Source of the DNA: Priestia abyssalis
GTDB lineage: Bacteria; Bacillota; Bacilli; Bacillales; Bacillaceae_H
Assembly: GCF_002019595.1 (NCBI RefSeq)
Contig: NZ_KV917369.1
Location: forward strand, 899,815-963,814
DNA length: 64,000 bases
Direction of reading: 5' to 3'
The notes beneath the pieces are model-generated. The model was not told the DNA's origin, searched no databases, and saw nothing but the letters and a program-made list of their open reading frames with translations. Made by a program: the position numbers and the translations under genes. The first letter of the stretch is position 1. Each line of letters starts with the position of its first letter. Below are positions 1 to 9,583 of the stretch, one piece after another.

Positions 1-612
1 CTTATTCTTGTTATTAGTTTGCCGGCAGGCGCGATTTCTGCTATTTATAAGGGGAAATTGGTTGACCAGTTGAGCAGAATCGTTGCCTTTGTTGGTGTCT
101 CGATGCCTGCTTTTTGGTTCGGATTTCTCTTAATCTATTTTTTTTCCGTACAGTTAGACTTATTTCCCGTATTGGGAAGAGGGACCGCCGCTCATCTAGT
201 GCTACCTTCCCTGACATTGGCTTTTCCTTATATATGTACGTATATGCGGCTGCTTCGGGCCAGTATGCTGGAAAATTTAAATGAGCCGTTTGTCATGTAT
301 GCCAGAGCGAGAGGTTTGCGCGAAAGATTAATCGTTGGCGGGCATGTTTTAAAAAAATCTTTATTGCCGATGTTGACCGGACTTGGTATGAGCCTCGGGA
401 ACATGCTGAGCGGAGCTGTTATTGTTGAAACTGTTTTTGCTTGGCCCGGCATGGGACATTTATTTGTCACGTCTATTTTAAGCAGGGATTATCCGATGAT
501 TCAGGGGTGTTTATTGTTTATGGGTGTGATTTTTGTAGTTTGCAATCTTCTCGTAGATCTTGCCTATGCTTTCCTGGATCCCCGCATACGATGGGAAGGA
601 GAGAGAGAATAG
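1..612 (+). CDS. ABC transporter permease, DppB/OppB type (5' truncated by window)
   Basis: The reading frame is open from base 1, so only the C-terminal 203 residues are present and the true start lies upstream. Hydrophobic segments alternate with a cytoplasmic loop carrying the permease signature (near 290-370, MYARARGLRERLIVGG) that docks on the ABC ATPase. It ends with the family-typical WPGMGHLFVTSILSRDYPMIQG region. This is one half of the membrane channel of a peptide/nickel-type importer. The stop codon overlaps the GTG of the next permease by one base, indicating translational coupling. The cognate ATPases and binding protein are not in the window, so the substrate is unknown. Confidence 0.9.
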   Translation, partial: LILVISLPAGAISAIYKGKLVDQLSRIVAFVGVSMPAFWFGFLLIYFFSVQLDLFPVLGRGTAAHLVLPSLTLAFPYICTYMRLLRASMLENLNEPFVMYARARGLRERLIVGGHVLKKSLLPMLTGLGMSLGNMLSGAVIVETVFAWPGMGHLFVTSILSRDYPMIQGCLLFMGVIFVVCNLLVDLAYAFLDPRIRWEGERE

Positions 613-1442
613 TGTTGCAAAACGTGAAACATAAGCTGCTGTCACATAAGCTTATGATGGTCAGCAGTATGATTCTTTTCTTCATGACAGTACTGGCTCT
701 TTTTGCTCCTTTTTTCGCTCCTAATGATCCGAATCTGATTGATATCACTCGTAAACTGCAAGGGCCTTCTTCCCAATTTCCATTGGGGACCGATCATTTA
801 GGGAGAGATATACTGTCTCGATTAATCTATGGGACAAGGACCTCGTTAGGTGCGGCTTTCCTTATCATGGGGCTGACGATGATGATTAGTATCCCGCTTG
901 GTATATATGCGGGTTTTAGAGGCGGTAAGGTTGATAATCTCTTCATGAGAATGTGTGATATTCTCATGGCATTTCCAAGCTTTCTTCTATCCTTAGCTTT
1001 GGTCGGAATCATGGGTCCGGGTCTTTTCAATCTAATTTTGGCGATGGTGCTTGTCCAATGGGTTTTTTATGCTCGCGTCATTCGAGGGATGGTTCTTAGT
1101 GTAAAGAAGCAAAACTTTATCTTAGCGGCCCAAGTATGCGGGACATCAAAGCTGGCCATTGTTATTAAACATATTTTTCCCGCCATTATCTCTCAAGTTA
1201 TTGTATTAGCTTTCATGGACATCGGAGGAATTATTTTAGCTGTTTCTGGTCTCTCCTTTTTAGGTCTTGGCATACAGCCGCCAGGGGCAGAGTGGGGAAT
1301 GATGATTAATGACAGCAAGCCATTTTTTAGAAATAACCCTTCATTGATGCTGTATCCGGGTATGATGATCTTAGTCGTCGTGATCGCTTTCAACTTGTTC
1401 GGCGAGGCATTAAGGGATGCTCTCGATTCGAGAAAAGAATAG
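612..1442 (+). CDS. ABC transporter permease, DppC/OppC type
   Basis: 276 residues. The frame is open further upstream, but the GTG at 612 overlaps the preceding stop and sits just after a GAGAGAGA ribosome binding site, so I take it as the start. The N-terminal membrane helix is followed by the DppC motif GTDHLGRDILSRLIYGTRTS and the EAA-loop region near 1080-1180. The C-terminus carries the GLSFLGLGIQPPGAEWG signature of the family. It pairs with the upstream permease to form the channel of a peptide/nickel-type importer. A perfect 19-bp hairpin follows and ends the transcription unit. Confidence 0.92.
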   Translation: MLQNVKHKLLSHKLMMVSSMILFFMTVLALFAPFFAPNDPNLIDITRKLQGPSSQFPLGTDHLGRDILSRLIYGTRTSLGAAFLIMGLTMMISIPLGIYAGFRGGKVDNLFMRMCDILMAFPSFLLSLALVGIMGPGLFNLILAMVLVQWVFYARVIRGMVLSVKKQNFILAAQVCGTSKLAIVIKHIFPAIISQVIVLAFMDIGGIILAVSGLSFLGLGIQPPGAEWGMMINDSKPFFRNNPSLMLYPGMMILVVVIAFNLFGEALRDALDSRKE

Positions 1443-1485
1443 AAGGGAAAATGGAAGATGTTATGGAATCATCTGTCGGCAAAAC

Positions 1486-1528
1486 AAAAAGCTTGGAGAG
1501 AAAGTATGTCTTTCTCTCCAAGCTTTTT
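1486..1528. terminator. Bidirectional intrinsic terminator
   Basis: Perfect 19-bp inverted repeat (arms 1486-1504 and 1510-1528, 5-nt loop). It has A-rich 5' and T-rich 3' flanks, so it can end both the plus-strand permease operon and the converging minus-strand IclR gene. Confidence 0.9.
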
Positions 1529-1618
1529 GTATTTTATATAGAGATGCTGAGTAGTTACCTCTTTTACTATTTTATGAGTAAGTCTAAGTTTTGTAGATTT
1601 TTGCATCAAAGCGTTGCT

Positions 1619-2350
1619 TTAATATAATGATTTTGAAATCATTTGAGTAGTGTTTAACAGTAAAGGGATATGTTGTTCCATCGATTCTTTATTCCATCGA
1701 AAGAATGGCCCGGAAATAGAAATGGCCCCAATGACTTTTCCTTTTGCGCCAAAGATAGGAGCTGATAACGCAGCTACATTCTTCGTGAGTTCTTCTTCAT
1801 TTATTGAGTACCCGGTATTGACAATCGCTTCTAGTTTTTGCCGAAGTGTTTTTCTTTCTCCCTCTGGAAGGAGGCTTAGTACTTGTTCCTGTAAATCTTC
1901 ACTAAGGAATGCCAAAATCACCCGTCCGCTTGACCCAAGGTGCAGTGGAATCCTATTCCCAACTCCTGCTCTTCTGCTTATTTCCTGCTTGCTTTCATAT
2001 TCAACCACACACATTCTAATCATGCCTGTTAACATATACAATCCTACGGTTTCCTGAGTTTCATCTCTTAACTTAATTAATTCGGGATCCATTAAAGAAA
2101 TGATAGGTACATCAGTAATGACTTTATTTGCATAATCAATAAAAACTGTACCAAGTGAATATTTTTTTGAATCTATATCTTGAAATACCATACCTTCCAT
2201 TTTCAACGTAGTGAGCAGACGATGTGTGATAGGAGGAGAAATATTAAGATTTTCGCTGATATCTTTTATTCCTTGTGGACCGCGTGCTTCATTTAAATAA
2301 TTGATAATTTTGATTGCACGCTGCACCGTAGATGAAATTTTTGAGCTCAT
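1619..2350 (-). CDS. IclR-family transcriptional regulator
   Basis: 243 residues from the ATG at 2350, chosen because GGAGG lies nine bases upstream. An in-frame ATG at 2377 lacks such a site. The N-terminus has the IclR winged helix-turn-helix (SSTVQRAIKIINYLNE, then IKDISENLNISPPITHRLL). The C-terminal effector domain follows, with the typical SSGRVILAFLSE and APIFGAKGKVIGAISISGP stretches. It is divergent from the acyl-CoA catabolic genes starting at 2773 and is likely their local regulator. An 18-bp-arm palindrome at 2570-2609 in the shared intergenic region is the candidate operator. Whether it activates or represses cannot be read from sequence. Confidence 0.92.
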   Translation of the reverse strand: MSSKISSTVQRAIKIINYLNEARGPQGIKDISENLNISPPITHRLLTTLKMEGMVFQDIDSKKYSLGTVFIDYANKVITDVPIISLMDPELIKLRDETQETVGLYMLTGMIRMCVVEYESKQEISRRAGVGNRIPLHLGSSGRVILAFLSEDLQEQVLSLLPEGERKTLRQKLEAIVNTGYSINEEELTKNVAALSAPIFGAKGKVIGAISISGPFFRWNKESMEQHIPLLLNTTQMISKSLY

Positions 2351-2427
2351 AAATAAAATCCTCCGATTAAATTCCATTCCAAATTAATTATTAAAAATAT
2401 TATATCATACCCAGATAATGAGCCAAC

Positions 2428-2476
2428 TATATAGATCGATTTAGAAAATTCGATATGACCAAAGAACGGCCATGCC
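2428..2476. repeat. Interspersed repeat, copy A (short)
   Basis: Contains TATATAGATCGATTTAGAAAA and then ATGACCAAAGAACGGCCATG. These match the copy at 32786 almost base for base and the hairpin part of the copy at 10547. Only the hairpin part is kept; the right half is diverged. It lies in the IclR/acyl-CoA dehydrogenase intergenic region. Confidence 0.75.
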
Positions 2477-2569
2477 TTTTTCATATTTACAAAAATGTAT
2501 CAGTTTCAAAGAAGCAAAAGCCAATTTTTTGAGCGAAAAAGTGATTGACTTTTCAGAAAACTACCTTTA

Positions 2570-2609
2570 AATTCATATTATAGGAATTCGGATTCCTATA
2601 ATATGAATT
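2570..2609. promoter_or_regulatory. Palindrome, candidate IclR operator
   Basis: Arms 2570-2587 and 2592-2609 are perfect 18-bp inverted repeats around TCGG, with a core reading TAGGAATTCGGATTCCTA. It lies about 165 bp before the acyl-CoA dehydrogenase start and upstream of the divergent IclR gene. There is no T-tract, so an operator is more likely than a terminator. The assignment to this IclR protein is inferred from position. Confidence 0.5.
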
Positions 2610-2772
2610 AATAACAAGGAAATCGTCGAAAGGAAGTGAATTAGTGATTTGAAAACTGATTATTTTATGAAGAACCTCGTTCGGTAAACAGGTAGAAAAA
2701 GTAAAAGCAAGCATATCGCAGCATAGTACATGGTTAATCATTAACATGAAACACTTATTAGGAGGGAATTTT

Positions 2773-4572
2773 ATGAGTACAGAACTATTAATATCTAATT
2801 CTATAAAAGCTGAAATTGGTGCAATGCCAGATACAAAAGGTTTGAATTTTTTTAAGGAAGATCTCAATCTACCTTTTACTCTAAAACGTTATCTTTCTAA
2901 AGAAGATTATGATCGCGCCCTATCTTACTTAACAGAATTAGGTGAAATAGCCGGAACACGTTTAGATGAGTTATCTCGTACTGCGGATAAGCATACTCCC
3001 GAGTTAATTGCTTTCAATGGGAAGGGGGAGCGTGTAAACAAAGTTGACTACCACCCAGCTTACAAGGAAATGGAATATTTAGGATATAGCAAATTTGCTC
3101 TCGTTGCTATGTCACATAAACCAGTACTAGGGTTTTCGACGAAACTTCCACACGTACTAAAGTACGCATTTTGGTATTTGTTTGTACAATCCGAGTTTGG
3201 TCTAGCTTGCCCGATGAGTATGACAGATTCTGCTGCGCGTGTTTTAAGGAAGTTTGCTGACCAAGAAATGCAGCAAACCTATTTACCTCATATGACGAGT
3301 ACAGATATGAATGAATTATGGACGTGTGCCCAATTTATGACTGAAAAGCAAGGTGGGTCTGATGTTGGCGCTAACACGGTAACGGCAAAGAAAGTTGGCG
3401 ATCAGTGGGAGCTTTGGGGCGATAAATGGTTCTGTTCCAATGTATCAGCAGACCTTGCGCTAGTTTTGGCTCGTCCTGAAGGTGCTCCTGAGGGCACGAA
3501 AGGTCTTGGAATGTTTTTAATGCCGAGAAAATTACCGGATGGATCTCTAAATAAGTTCAGAATCAATCGTATAAAAGATAAGTTTGGAACACGCGACATG
3601 GCTTCGGGTGAAGTAGCGTTTGAAGGAGCGGTCGCTTATGTTGTGGGGGATATTACAAATGGTTTTAAGCAAATGATGTCGATGGTAAATTCCTCTCGAT
3701 TATCGAACGCCGTACGTTCTACTGCCATGATGCGAAGAAGCTTTTTGGAAGCGCTCGTTTCAGCTCGGGGCCGAGTAGCATTTGGCAGCTCTATAGCCGA
3801 AAAGCCGCTTATGAAAGAAACACTTTTTGAATTATTACTAGATTCCGAAGCAGCTGCGGCTATGACATTCTTCACGGCTTCTGTTTATGATAAAGCCGAT
3901 CAAGGCAGCAAAGCCGATGAAAAGCTATTACGAATTTTAACGCCATTGTTAAAAGGATACATTTGTAAACGAGCTAGAAATTCTACCTCTGAGGGGATGG
4001 AAGCAAGAGGAGGAAACGGATATATCGAGGATTGGGTTGAACCGAAACTTGTGCGTGATTCTTATGTAGGTTCTATTTGGGAAGGAACGACAAATATGGT
4101 GGCCTTAGACGTAGTAAGAGCGTTAGTGAAAGATCAAGCAGGGGAGATCTTTTTTAACACCATTTACAATTCCATAGATAGCATCTCTGATTGTTTGGCG
4201 CAGCAGACTGGGAAGGTCCTTCTGCAAGTTACCAATAAAATTGAATTGCAAGCGAAAAGAATAATGAATTTGAATGAGCCGGAGAGGGAATTGCCTGCTA
4301 AACAATTAATGAACCGTATGTATCATGTCTTTGCAGCAAGTCTTTTACTAGATGAAGCTTCTGTGCAAATTACAGAACAAGGAAACTACCGTAAATTATA
4401 TATGACTTTGCAGTATATACATCGTCATTTGCTTACGAATGGTTTTGATGATTTTAGCTACTCTGATCCATCGTTATTGCAATGGTTTGATGCTATTGTG
4501 GATTGGGATCAAGTTCCAGATCAGGCTGTAGAAGCTTTGTTAAAACATGTACAACAATCTGTGAAACTCTAA
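2773..4572 (+). CDS. Acyl-CoA dehydrogenase (large, about 600 aa)
   Basis: 599 residues from the ATG at 2773, with AGGAGG seven bases upstream. FAD-dependent alpha,beta-dehydrogenation of an acyl-CoA is expected. Visible family motifs include WTCAQFMTEKQGGSDVGAN (middle beta domain), KDKFGTRDMASGEV, and the C-terminal EARGGNGYIEDW followed by SIWEGTTN, which carries the candidate catalytic Glu. The protein is about 200 residues longer than classical short/medium-chain enzymes. The extra C-terminal helical part resembles the AidB/large ACAD layout. It is first in a gene run with a CoA-transferase, a transporter, a hydroxyacyl-CoA dehydrogenase and a thiolase, so it probably performs the first oxidation of that pathway. 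Substrate chain type is not deducible. Confidence 0.9.
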   Translation: MSTELLISNSIKAEIGAMPDTKGLNFFKEDLNLPFTLKRYLSKEDYDRALSYLTELGEIAGTRLDELSRTADKHTPELIAFNGKGERVNKVDYHPAYKEMEYLGYSKFALVAMSHKPVLGFSTKLPHVLKYAFWYLFVQSEFGLACPMSMTDSAARVLRKFADQEMQQTYLPHMTSTDMNELWTCAQFMTEKQGGSDVGANTVTAKKVGDQWELWGDKWFCSNVSADLALVLARPEGAPEGTKGLGMFLMPRKLPDGSLNKFRINRIKDKFGTRDMASGEVAFEGAVAYVVGDITNGFKQMMSMVNSSRLSNAVRSTAMMRRSFLEALVSARGRVAFGSSIAEKPLMKETLFELLLDSEAAAAMTFFTASVYDKADQGSKADEKLLRILTPLLKGYICKRARNSTSEGMEARGGNGYIEDWVEPKLVRDSYVGSIWEGTTNMVALDVVRALVKDQAGEIFFNTIYNSIDSISDCLAQQTGKVLLQVTNKIELQAKRIMNLNEPERELPAKQLMNRMYHVFAASLLLDEASVQITEQGNYRKLYMTLQYIHRHLLTNGFDDFSYSDPSLLQWFDAIVDWDQVPDQAVEALLKHVQQSVKL

Positions 4573-4628
4573 ACAATCAATCTCTACCATAAGGTGTATG
4601 ACAACGATAAAGAATAGAGGCGAGTATC

Positions 4629-5858
4629 ATGACTAAAGCATTAAGCGGGATTAAAGTTCTTGATTTAAGTCGGGTGGTGGCTGGTCCAACTTGTACTAGT
4701 ATGTTGGGAGATTTGGGTGCAGATATCATTAAAGTAGAAGGACCGGAATTAGTAGATGAAACGCGGACGTGGTTTCCTCCTGATGTTGAGGAGATAAGTT
4801 TGTATTTTATGGCCGTTAATCGAAATAAACGGGCAATCACAGTGGATTTAAAGACAGAAAAGGGAATTCAAATCATTAAAAAACTCCTCAAGGAAGCGGA
4901 TGTTGTAGTAGAAAATTTTAAAACAGGGACAATGGAACGGTTAGGGCTGGGCTATGAAGAATTAAAAGCGTTAAACCCTAAATTAATTCACTGCTCCATC
5001 ACAGGATTCGGGCATACAGGACCTTACAAGCATTTGCCGGGATATGACTTTATTGCTCAGGGGATGAGCGGGTTTATGAGTGTGAATGGTACACCAGATG
5101 GTGAACCTACAAAGGCTGGTATCGCTATGGCCGACTTATACACAGGTCTATATGCCGTCATTAGCATATTAGCCGCTTTGCAGGCAAGAAATCATACAGG
5201 GCGCGGCCAGCATTGTGATATTTCCCTTTTGGATTCCATGGTATCTTCATTGCTTAATATCGGGACAGGGTTTTTAAATACAGGGAACCTTCCTGTACGA
5301 TATGGGAATCAACACCCGACCCTTGTTCCCTATCAGAATTTTAACACAAAAGATTATGAGATTATTATTGCAGTAGGCAACGACGGACAGTTCGAGCGTC
5401 TTTGTTCCTTACTAGAGGTGGATGAGCTATCTCGTGATGAGCGTTTTGCAACAGCCAGCGCACGCATCATGAATAGGGAAGCATTAATTCCTCGGATACA
5501 AGAAGCACTGTTAACGAAAACAGCAGATGAGTGGCTTACGGCTTTCCAGGAAAATAATATTCCTTGTGGTCCTATCAATACGTTAGATAGAGTGTTTGAA
5601 GATAAGCAAGTACTTGAAAGGCAAATGATACAGGAAGTTGAACATCCACAAGTTGGAATGGTTAAACTTTTAGGTTCACCTCTCAAACTTTCAGATACAC
5701 CTGTTACAATTGAAAGGCATCCTCCTTTACATGGGGAGCACACTGAAGAAGTATTGTTAGAGTTAGGATATGATAGCCAAGAAATTGAATCGCTCATGGA
5801 GGAAAAGGTTATTAACATGAAAATAGCCTCCTCCTCATCCATTCCTATCAACCAGTAG
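4629..5858 (+). CDS. CaiB/BaiF (class III) CoA-transferase
   Basis: 409 residues; the ATG at 4629 follows AATAGAGGCG. The N-terminus has LSRVVAGPTCTSMLGDLGADIIKVE, the hallmark CoA-binding region of the family. The conserved Asp that forms the covalent intermediate is expected in AGIAMADLYTGLYA. It would move CoA from a donor such as succinyl- or acetyl-CoA onto a free acid, activating it without ATP. Position between the dehydrogenase and an acid permease suggests it activates the imported carboxylate. Class III members use many acids (oxalate, carnitine, glutarate, mesaconate), so the substrate remains open. Confidence 0.92.
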   Translation: MTKALSGIKVLDLSRVVAGPTCTSMLGDLGADIIKVEGPELVDETRTWFPPDVEEISLYFMAVNRNKRAITVDLKTEKGIQIIKKLLKEADVVVENFKTGTMERLGLGYEELKALNPKLIHCSITGFGHTGPYKHLPGYDFIAQGMSGFMSVNGTPDGEPTKAGIAMADLYTGLYAVISILAALQARNHTGRGQHCDISLLDSMVSSLLNIGTGFLNTGNLPVRYGNQHPTLVPYQNFNTKDYEIIIAVGNDGQFERLCSLLEVDELSRDERFATASARIMNREALIPRIQEALLTKTADEWLTAFQENNIPCGPINTLDRVFEDKQVLERQMIQEVEHPQVGMVKLLGSPLKLSDTPVTIERHPPLHGEHTEEVLLELGYDSQEIESLMEEKVINMKIASSSSIPINQ

Positions 5859-5955
5859 TGTTTAAAACATAAAAAAGATAGCGTTTACAAAAAACGTTGT
5901 TTTTGATAACCGAGTTAAATTGTTAACAAGTATGTATAAAAAGGGCGGTGTTTTG

Positions 5956-7239
5956 ATGGATAAAAGTGTATCAGGATCAGGTCGGACTTGGATTTTAGTT
6001 TTCGTCGCTTGCTTTTTAGGTCTTGTGGTAGATGGCATGGACTTAATCATGCTTTCGATAACGATGCCTAGTCTAATGGAAGAGTTTAATATTGGTAAGG
6101 CAGATGCAGGGCTCATTGCTACATGGTCCTTAGTGGGTATGGCCGTCGGCGGAATCGGTGGTGGTTGGTTATCTGATCGATTTGGCCGGGTAAGAATGGC
6201 AACCTGGATGATGGTTCTATTTTCTATCGGTACAGCATTACTTGGACTTGCCCAAACATATGAGCAATTTATCGTTATTCGTTTTATTTCTGCTATTGGG
6301 ATCGGGGCGGAATATACGATCGTTACGATGCTTATGGCTGAATATGTCCCTACGAAAAAAAGAACGACGATCTTAGGTACACTACAAGCAGCATATTCAT
6401 TAGGATATTTAGTGGCAGCTTTATTGGCAGGTGCAATCTTGCCTGAATACGGATGGCGGCCTCTTTACTTTATCGCTATTGTGCCAGTTCTTTTGGCAAT
6501 TTATATCAGATACAAGATTCCAGAACCTCAAGGGTGGCAAGAAAGAGCGCAAGCGCAAAAACAACAAAAGGGTAAGAAGAAAAACGAGTGGACTGCGATC
6601 TTCAAAGATTCAAAAACAAGAAAGATTTTTATATTATGGGGCATTACTGCGACCTTCTTACAATTTGCTTATTATGGTGTTGGTACCTGGCTGCCAACGT
6701 ATATTGTAGCTGACTTAGGTTTTGATTTTAAAAAGATGACGGGGTATCTTGTAGGAACCTACACAGCCGCAATCTTAGGCAAGATCGTTACAGGTTGGCT
6801 GGCAGATCGATACGGTCGAAAAACGATGTTTATTGTTGGTGGTTTCTCTACTGCCCTTCTTTTACCAATCGTTTATCTTTATAATTCGCCGACTAACATC
6901 ATTCTGTTACTTACTTTACTAGGTTTTCTATATGGTATGCCATATGCGGTCAATGCCACATACATGAGTGAGAGTTTTCCCACACATATTCGTGGTACAG
7001 CTGTAGGGGGATCATATAACGTTGGTAGAGTCGGGTCAGCGATGGCTCCATTTATGATCGGTGTCATTGCGGAATACCAATCAATCGGATTCGGCTTAGC
7101 TACTCTAGGTATTGCCTATGTCTTAGCAGCCCTTATTCCTGCACTGTTTATCCGGGAAAAAATGTATGACCCATTTGAAAATAAAGAAAGTGTTCCGATC
7201 GAACAAAAGGAAAGCGTTTTCGAAAGCCGTTCTATGTAA
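5956..7239 (+). CDS. MFS transporter, aromatic acid:H+ symporter (AAHS)-like
   Basis: 427 residues from the ATG at 5956, preceded by AAGGGCGGTG. About 12 membrane helices. Helix 1 has VDGMDLIMLSITMPSL, close to the conserved acidic D-x-x-D motif used for proton coupling in AAHS carriers. The loop 2-3 motif GGWLSDRFGRVRMA is the MFS signature and a second copy, TGWLADRYGRKTM, lies in loop 8-9. AAHS members import benzoate-, protocatechuate- or dicarboxylate-like acids (DcaK is one). It probably supplies the organic acid handled by the neighbouring CoA-transferase and beta-oxidation enzymes. Confidence 0.9.
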   Translation: MDKSVSGSGRTWILVFVACFLGLVVDGMDLIMLSITMPSLMEEFNIGKADAGLIATWSLVGMAVGGIGGGWLSDRFGRVRMATWMMVLFSIGTALLGLAQTYEQFIVIRFISAIGIGAEYTIVTMLMAEYVPTKKRTTILGTLQAAYSLGYLVAALLAGAILPEYGWRPLYFIAIVPVLLAIYIRYKIPEPQGWQERAQAQKQQKGKKKNEWTAIFKDSKTRKIFILWGITATFLQFAYYGVGTWLPTYIVADLGFDFKKMTGYLVGTYTAAILGKIVTGWLADRYGRKTMFIVGGFSTALLLPIVYLYNSPTNIILLLTLLGFLYGMPYAVNATYMSESFPTHIRGTAVGGSYNVGRVGSAMAPFMIGVIAEYQSIGFGLATLGIAYVLAALIPALFIREKMYDPFENKESVPIEQKESVFESRSM

Positions 7240-7343
7240 GCATTTTAATAATAAATTTTTTACTTCATTAGTACGAAGACATAGTATGTACACTAAAACT
7301 TATGATTCCAGGGAGAACAATCATTTAAATAGGAGGGAATACG

Positions 7344-8213
7344 ATGAACAGTCTTGTTGTAGTAGGTTCAGGCGTTATGGGACGCGGAATTGCTTATGTT
7401 GGAGCGGTAGGCGGTTTCACCGTTACGTTGGTTGATGTCAATGAAGCTGCACTTAAAAATGCTGAAGCTGAACTGAACACTATTTTTGAAAAAGCTCTCT
7501 TAAGGGGGAAACTTTCCAATGGACAGCAGCAGAAGGCAAAAGCGAACTTGTCTTATTCAACCGATCTGCAAAAAGCCGCATCTTCTGCTGATGTCATTAT
7601 CGAAGCCGTTCCTGAAAAAGCCGAAATTAAAAGACAGGTGTTTGAAACGATGGAACAATTTGCACCAGTTCATTGCCTTTTTGCAACGAATACCTCCACG
7701 ATGAGCCCGACAGAAATTGCTTCCTATGCAAAACGGCCTGCTCTGACTATCGCCATGCACTTTTTTAACCCGGTACATAAAATGCCGCTTGTCGAAATTA
7801 TTCGAGGTCTTGAAACAAGTGATGAAACTGCGGAAGCTATCAAAAAAATGGCGGAACAGATGGGGAAAGAAACGGTTGTCATTAATGAGTTTCCTGGTTT
7901 CGTGACGAGCCGTATCAATGCGCTAGTTGGTAATGAAGCTTTTTATATGCTTCAAGAAGGACTTGGAACACCAGAAGAAATTGATAAAGCGATCAAACTC
8001 GGGCTTAATTACCCAATGGGCCCCTTTGAAATGGCAGACTTGGTCGGTCTTGATGCACGATTAAACAATTTGAAATATTTACATGAAAAGTTGGGTGAAA
8101 AATATCGCCCGGCTCCATTACTTGAGCAGTATGTAAAAGCAGGACGACTTGGACGCAAATCAGGTAAAGGTGTCTATGACTATATACAGAAAGAAGAGTT
8201 GGTTGGAAAATGA
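7344..8213 (+). CDS. 3-hydroxyacyl-CoA dehydrogenase (NAD+)
   Basis: 289 residues; AGGAGG precedes the ATG. The N-terminal Rossmann fold begins GSGVMGRGIAYVGAVGG. The catalytic His is in MHFFNPVHKMPLVEII and the domain-2 motif NEFPGFVTSRINALVGNEAF follows. The C-terminal helical domain ends with GRLGRKSGKGVYDY. This is a monofunctional Hbd/PaaH-type enzyme that oxidises a 3-hydroxyacyl-CoA to the 3-ketoacyl-CoA. Its stop overlaps the thiolase start (ATGA), so it is translationally coupled to the next step of the pathway. Confidence 0.95.
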   Translation: MNSLVVVGSGVMGRGIAYVGAVGGFTVTLVDVNEAALKNAEAELNTIFEKALLRGKLSNGQQQKAKANLSYSTDLQKAASSADVIIEAVPEKAEIKRQVFETMEQFAPVHCLFATNTSTMSPTEIASYAKRPALTIAMHFFNPVHKMPLVEIIRGLETSDETAEAIKKMAEQMGKETVVINEFPGFVTSRINALVGNEAFYMLQEGLGTPEEIDKAIKLGLNYPMGPFEMADLVGLDARLNNLKYLHEKLGEKYRPAPLLEQYVKAGRLGRKSGKGVYDYIQKEELVGK

Positions 8214-9415
8214 GAGAAGTAGTGATTGTAGACGCTGTAAGAACACCAATTGGGAGGTATAAAGGTGCGTTAAAAAGTGTGCGGCCGGATGATTTGGGAG
8301 CCGTTGTCATTAAGGCACTTATTGAACGCAACCCTAATCTGCCTCCAGAGCAAATTGAGGATGTCATTTTCGGCAATGCCAACCAGGCTGGTGAAGATAA
8401 TCGCAATGTGGCGAGAATGTCAGCCTTATTAGCCGGACTCCCTGTCAGTGTGGGCGGAACAACCATTAATCGGTTATGCGGGTCAGGTCTTGATGCTGTT
8501 ATGTATGCTGCCAGATCCATTACGGCAGGCGAAGGAGACATTTACATTGCTGGCGGAACGGAAAGCATGACGAGGGCTCCTTACGTCATGGCGAAACCAG
8601 AAAATGATTTTCCTCGAGGTGCAATAGAACTTCAGGATACAACGATTGGCTGGCGTTTTACGAATAAAAAGCTGGAAGAGATGTATGGAGCGGATTCCAT
8701 GCCGCAAACAGCGGAAAACGTAGCTCAATGCTGTTCGGTGTCTCGGGAAGATCAAGATCAATTTGCATTTCAAAGTCAGCAAAGAGCAAAACAAGCATTC
8801 GAAAATGAACGTTTTGCGAATGAAATGGTACCGGTCCGTTTTATAGACCGAAAAGGGAATGAGGTAGTTGTCGAGCGGGATGAACATCCGCGTCCGGATA
8901 CAACGATTGAAAAGCTGAGAAAACTAAAACCCATTTTTGAAGGCGGCACTGTAACGGCTGGTAATGCTTCCGGTGTAAATGACGGAGCTTCAGCCTTGCT
9001 GTTAATGAGTGCAGAAAAGGCGAAGGAATTCGGATTAAAACCTCTAGCCCAATATGTTATCGGTGCAGTTGCCGGCCTGAAGCCAGCGGTTATGGGACTT
9101 GGCCCTATTTATTCAACCCGTAAAGCATTAGAAAGAGCAAATTTGAGAGTGGGCGATATTGGACTTGTCGAATTAAACGAGGCGTTCGCTTCCCAATCAC
9201 TTGAGTGTATCCGCCAATTAAAGTTGGACCCGGAAAAAGTGAATGTAAACGGTGGTGCGATTGCGTTCGGCCATCCGCTGGGCGCAAGCGGGGCACGTAT
9301 TTTAACAACACTGCTTCATGAGATGAAAAAGCGAAATGTCCAGTATGGACTTGCCACCATGTGTGTCGGTGTCGGACAGGGTATATCAGTAATCATAAAA
9401 AACACAGAGAATTAA
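8210..9415 (+). CDS. Thiolase, PcaF/PaaJ-like (3-oxoadipyl-CoA type)
   Basis: 401 residues. The nucleophilic Cys is in [11 protein letters not shown], the catalytic His in [16 protein letters not shown], and the second Cys in [10 protein letters not shown]. Stretches such as [27 protein letters not shown] and [13 protein letters not shown] are those I associate with 3-oxoadipyl-CoA thiolases rather than with acetoacetyl-CoA thiolases. Expected reaction: CoA-dependent cleavage of a 3-oxoacyl-CoA to acetyl-CoA and a shortened acyl-CoA (succinyl-CoA if the substrate is 3-oxoadipyl-CoA). It overlaps the dehydrogenase by four bases and is followed by a strong hairpin. Substrate preference is an inference from remembered sequence similarity. 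Confidence 0.9.
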   Translation: MREVVIVDAVRTPIGRYKGALKSVRPDDLGAVVIKALIERNPNLPPEQIEDVIFGNANQAGEDNRNVARMSALLAGLPVSVGGTTINRLCGSGLDAVMYAARSITAGEGDIYIAGGTESMTRAPYVMAKPENDFPRGAIELQDTTIGWRFTNKKLEEMYGADSMPQTAENVAQCCSVSREDQDQFAFQSQQRAKQAFENERFANEMVPVRFIDRKGNEVVVERDEHPRPDTTIEKLRKLKPIFEGGTVTAGNASGVNDGASALLLMSAEKAKEFGLKPLAQYVIGAVAGLKPAVMGLGPIYSTRKALERANLRVGDIGLVELNEAFASQSLECIRQLKLDPEKVNVNGGAIAFGHPLGASGARILTTLLHEMKKRNVQYGLATMCVGVGQGISVIIKNTEN

Positions 9416-9419
9416 AAAT

Positions 9420-9468
9420 AAGGGAGTGACCTAAAAGGGAAAAACATCCCCTTTTGGGTCACTCCCTT
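9420..9468 (+). terminator. Long hairpin after the thiolase gene
   Basis: AAGGGAGTGACC at 9420-9431 pairs with GGTCACTCCCTT at 9457-9468. An inner AAAAGGG/CCCTTTT helix with one bulge extends it. No clear T-tract follows, so it may stall transcription only partly or protect the mRNA 3' end. It resembles the hairpins at 10489 and 30921. Confidence 0.65.
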
Positions 9469-9583
9469 GCAAAATGGACAATAATACAAAGGATTTTGAT
9501 TAATGGCCCATTTTGCATAAAATCAAACATGTTTTGAAGTTATGGGACATTGCCTATTGTTCTATGAAAAGGAGAGAATGTTC

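Noticed and set aside
5354..5851. Long minus-strand frame of 165 codons inside the CoA-transferase gene
   Set aside because: Lies fully within a well-supported gene, is Ser-rich shadow sequence and has no ribosome site.
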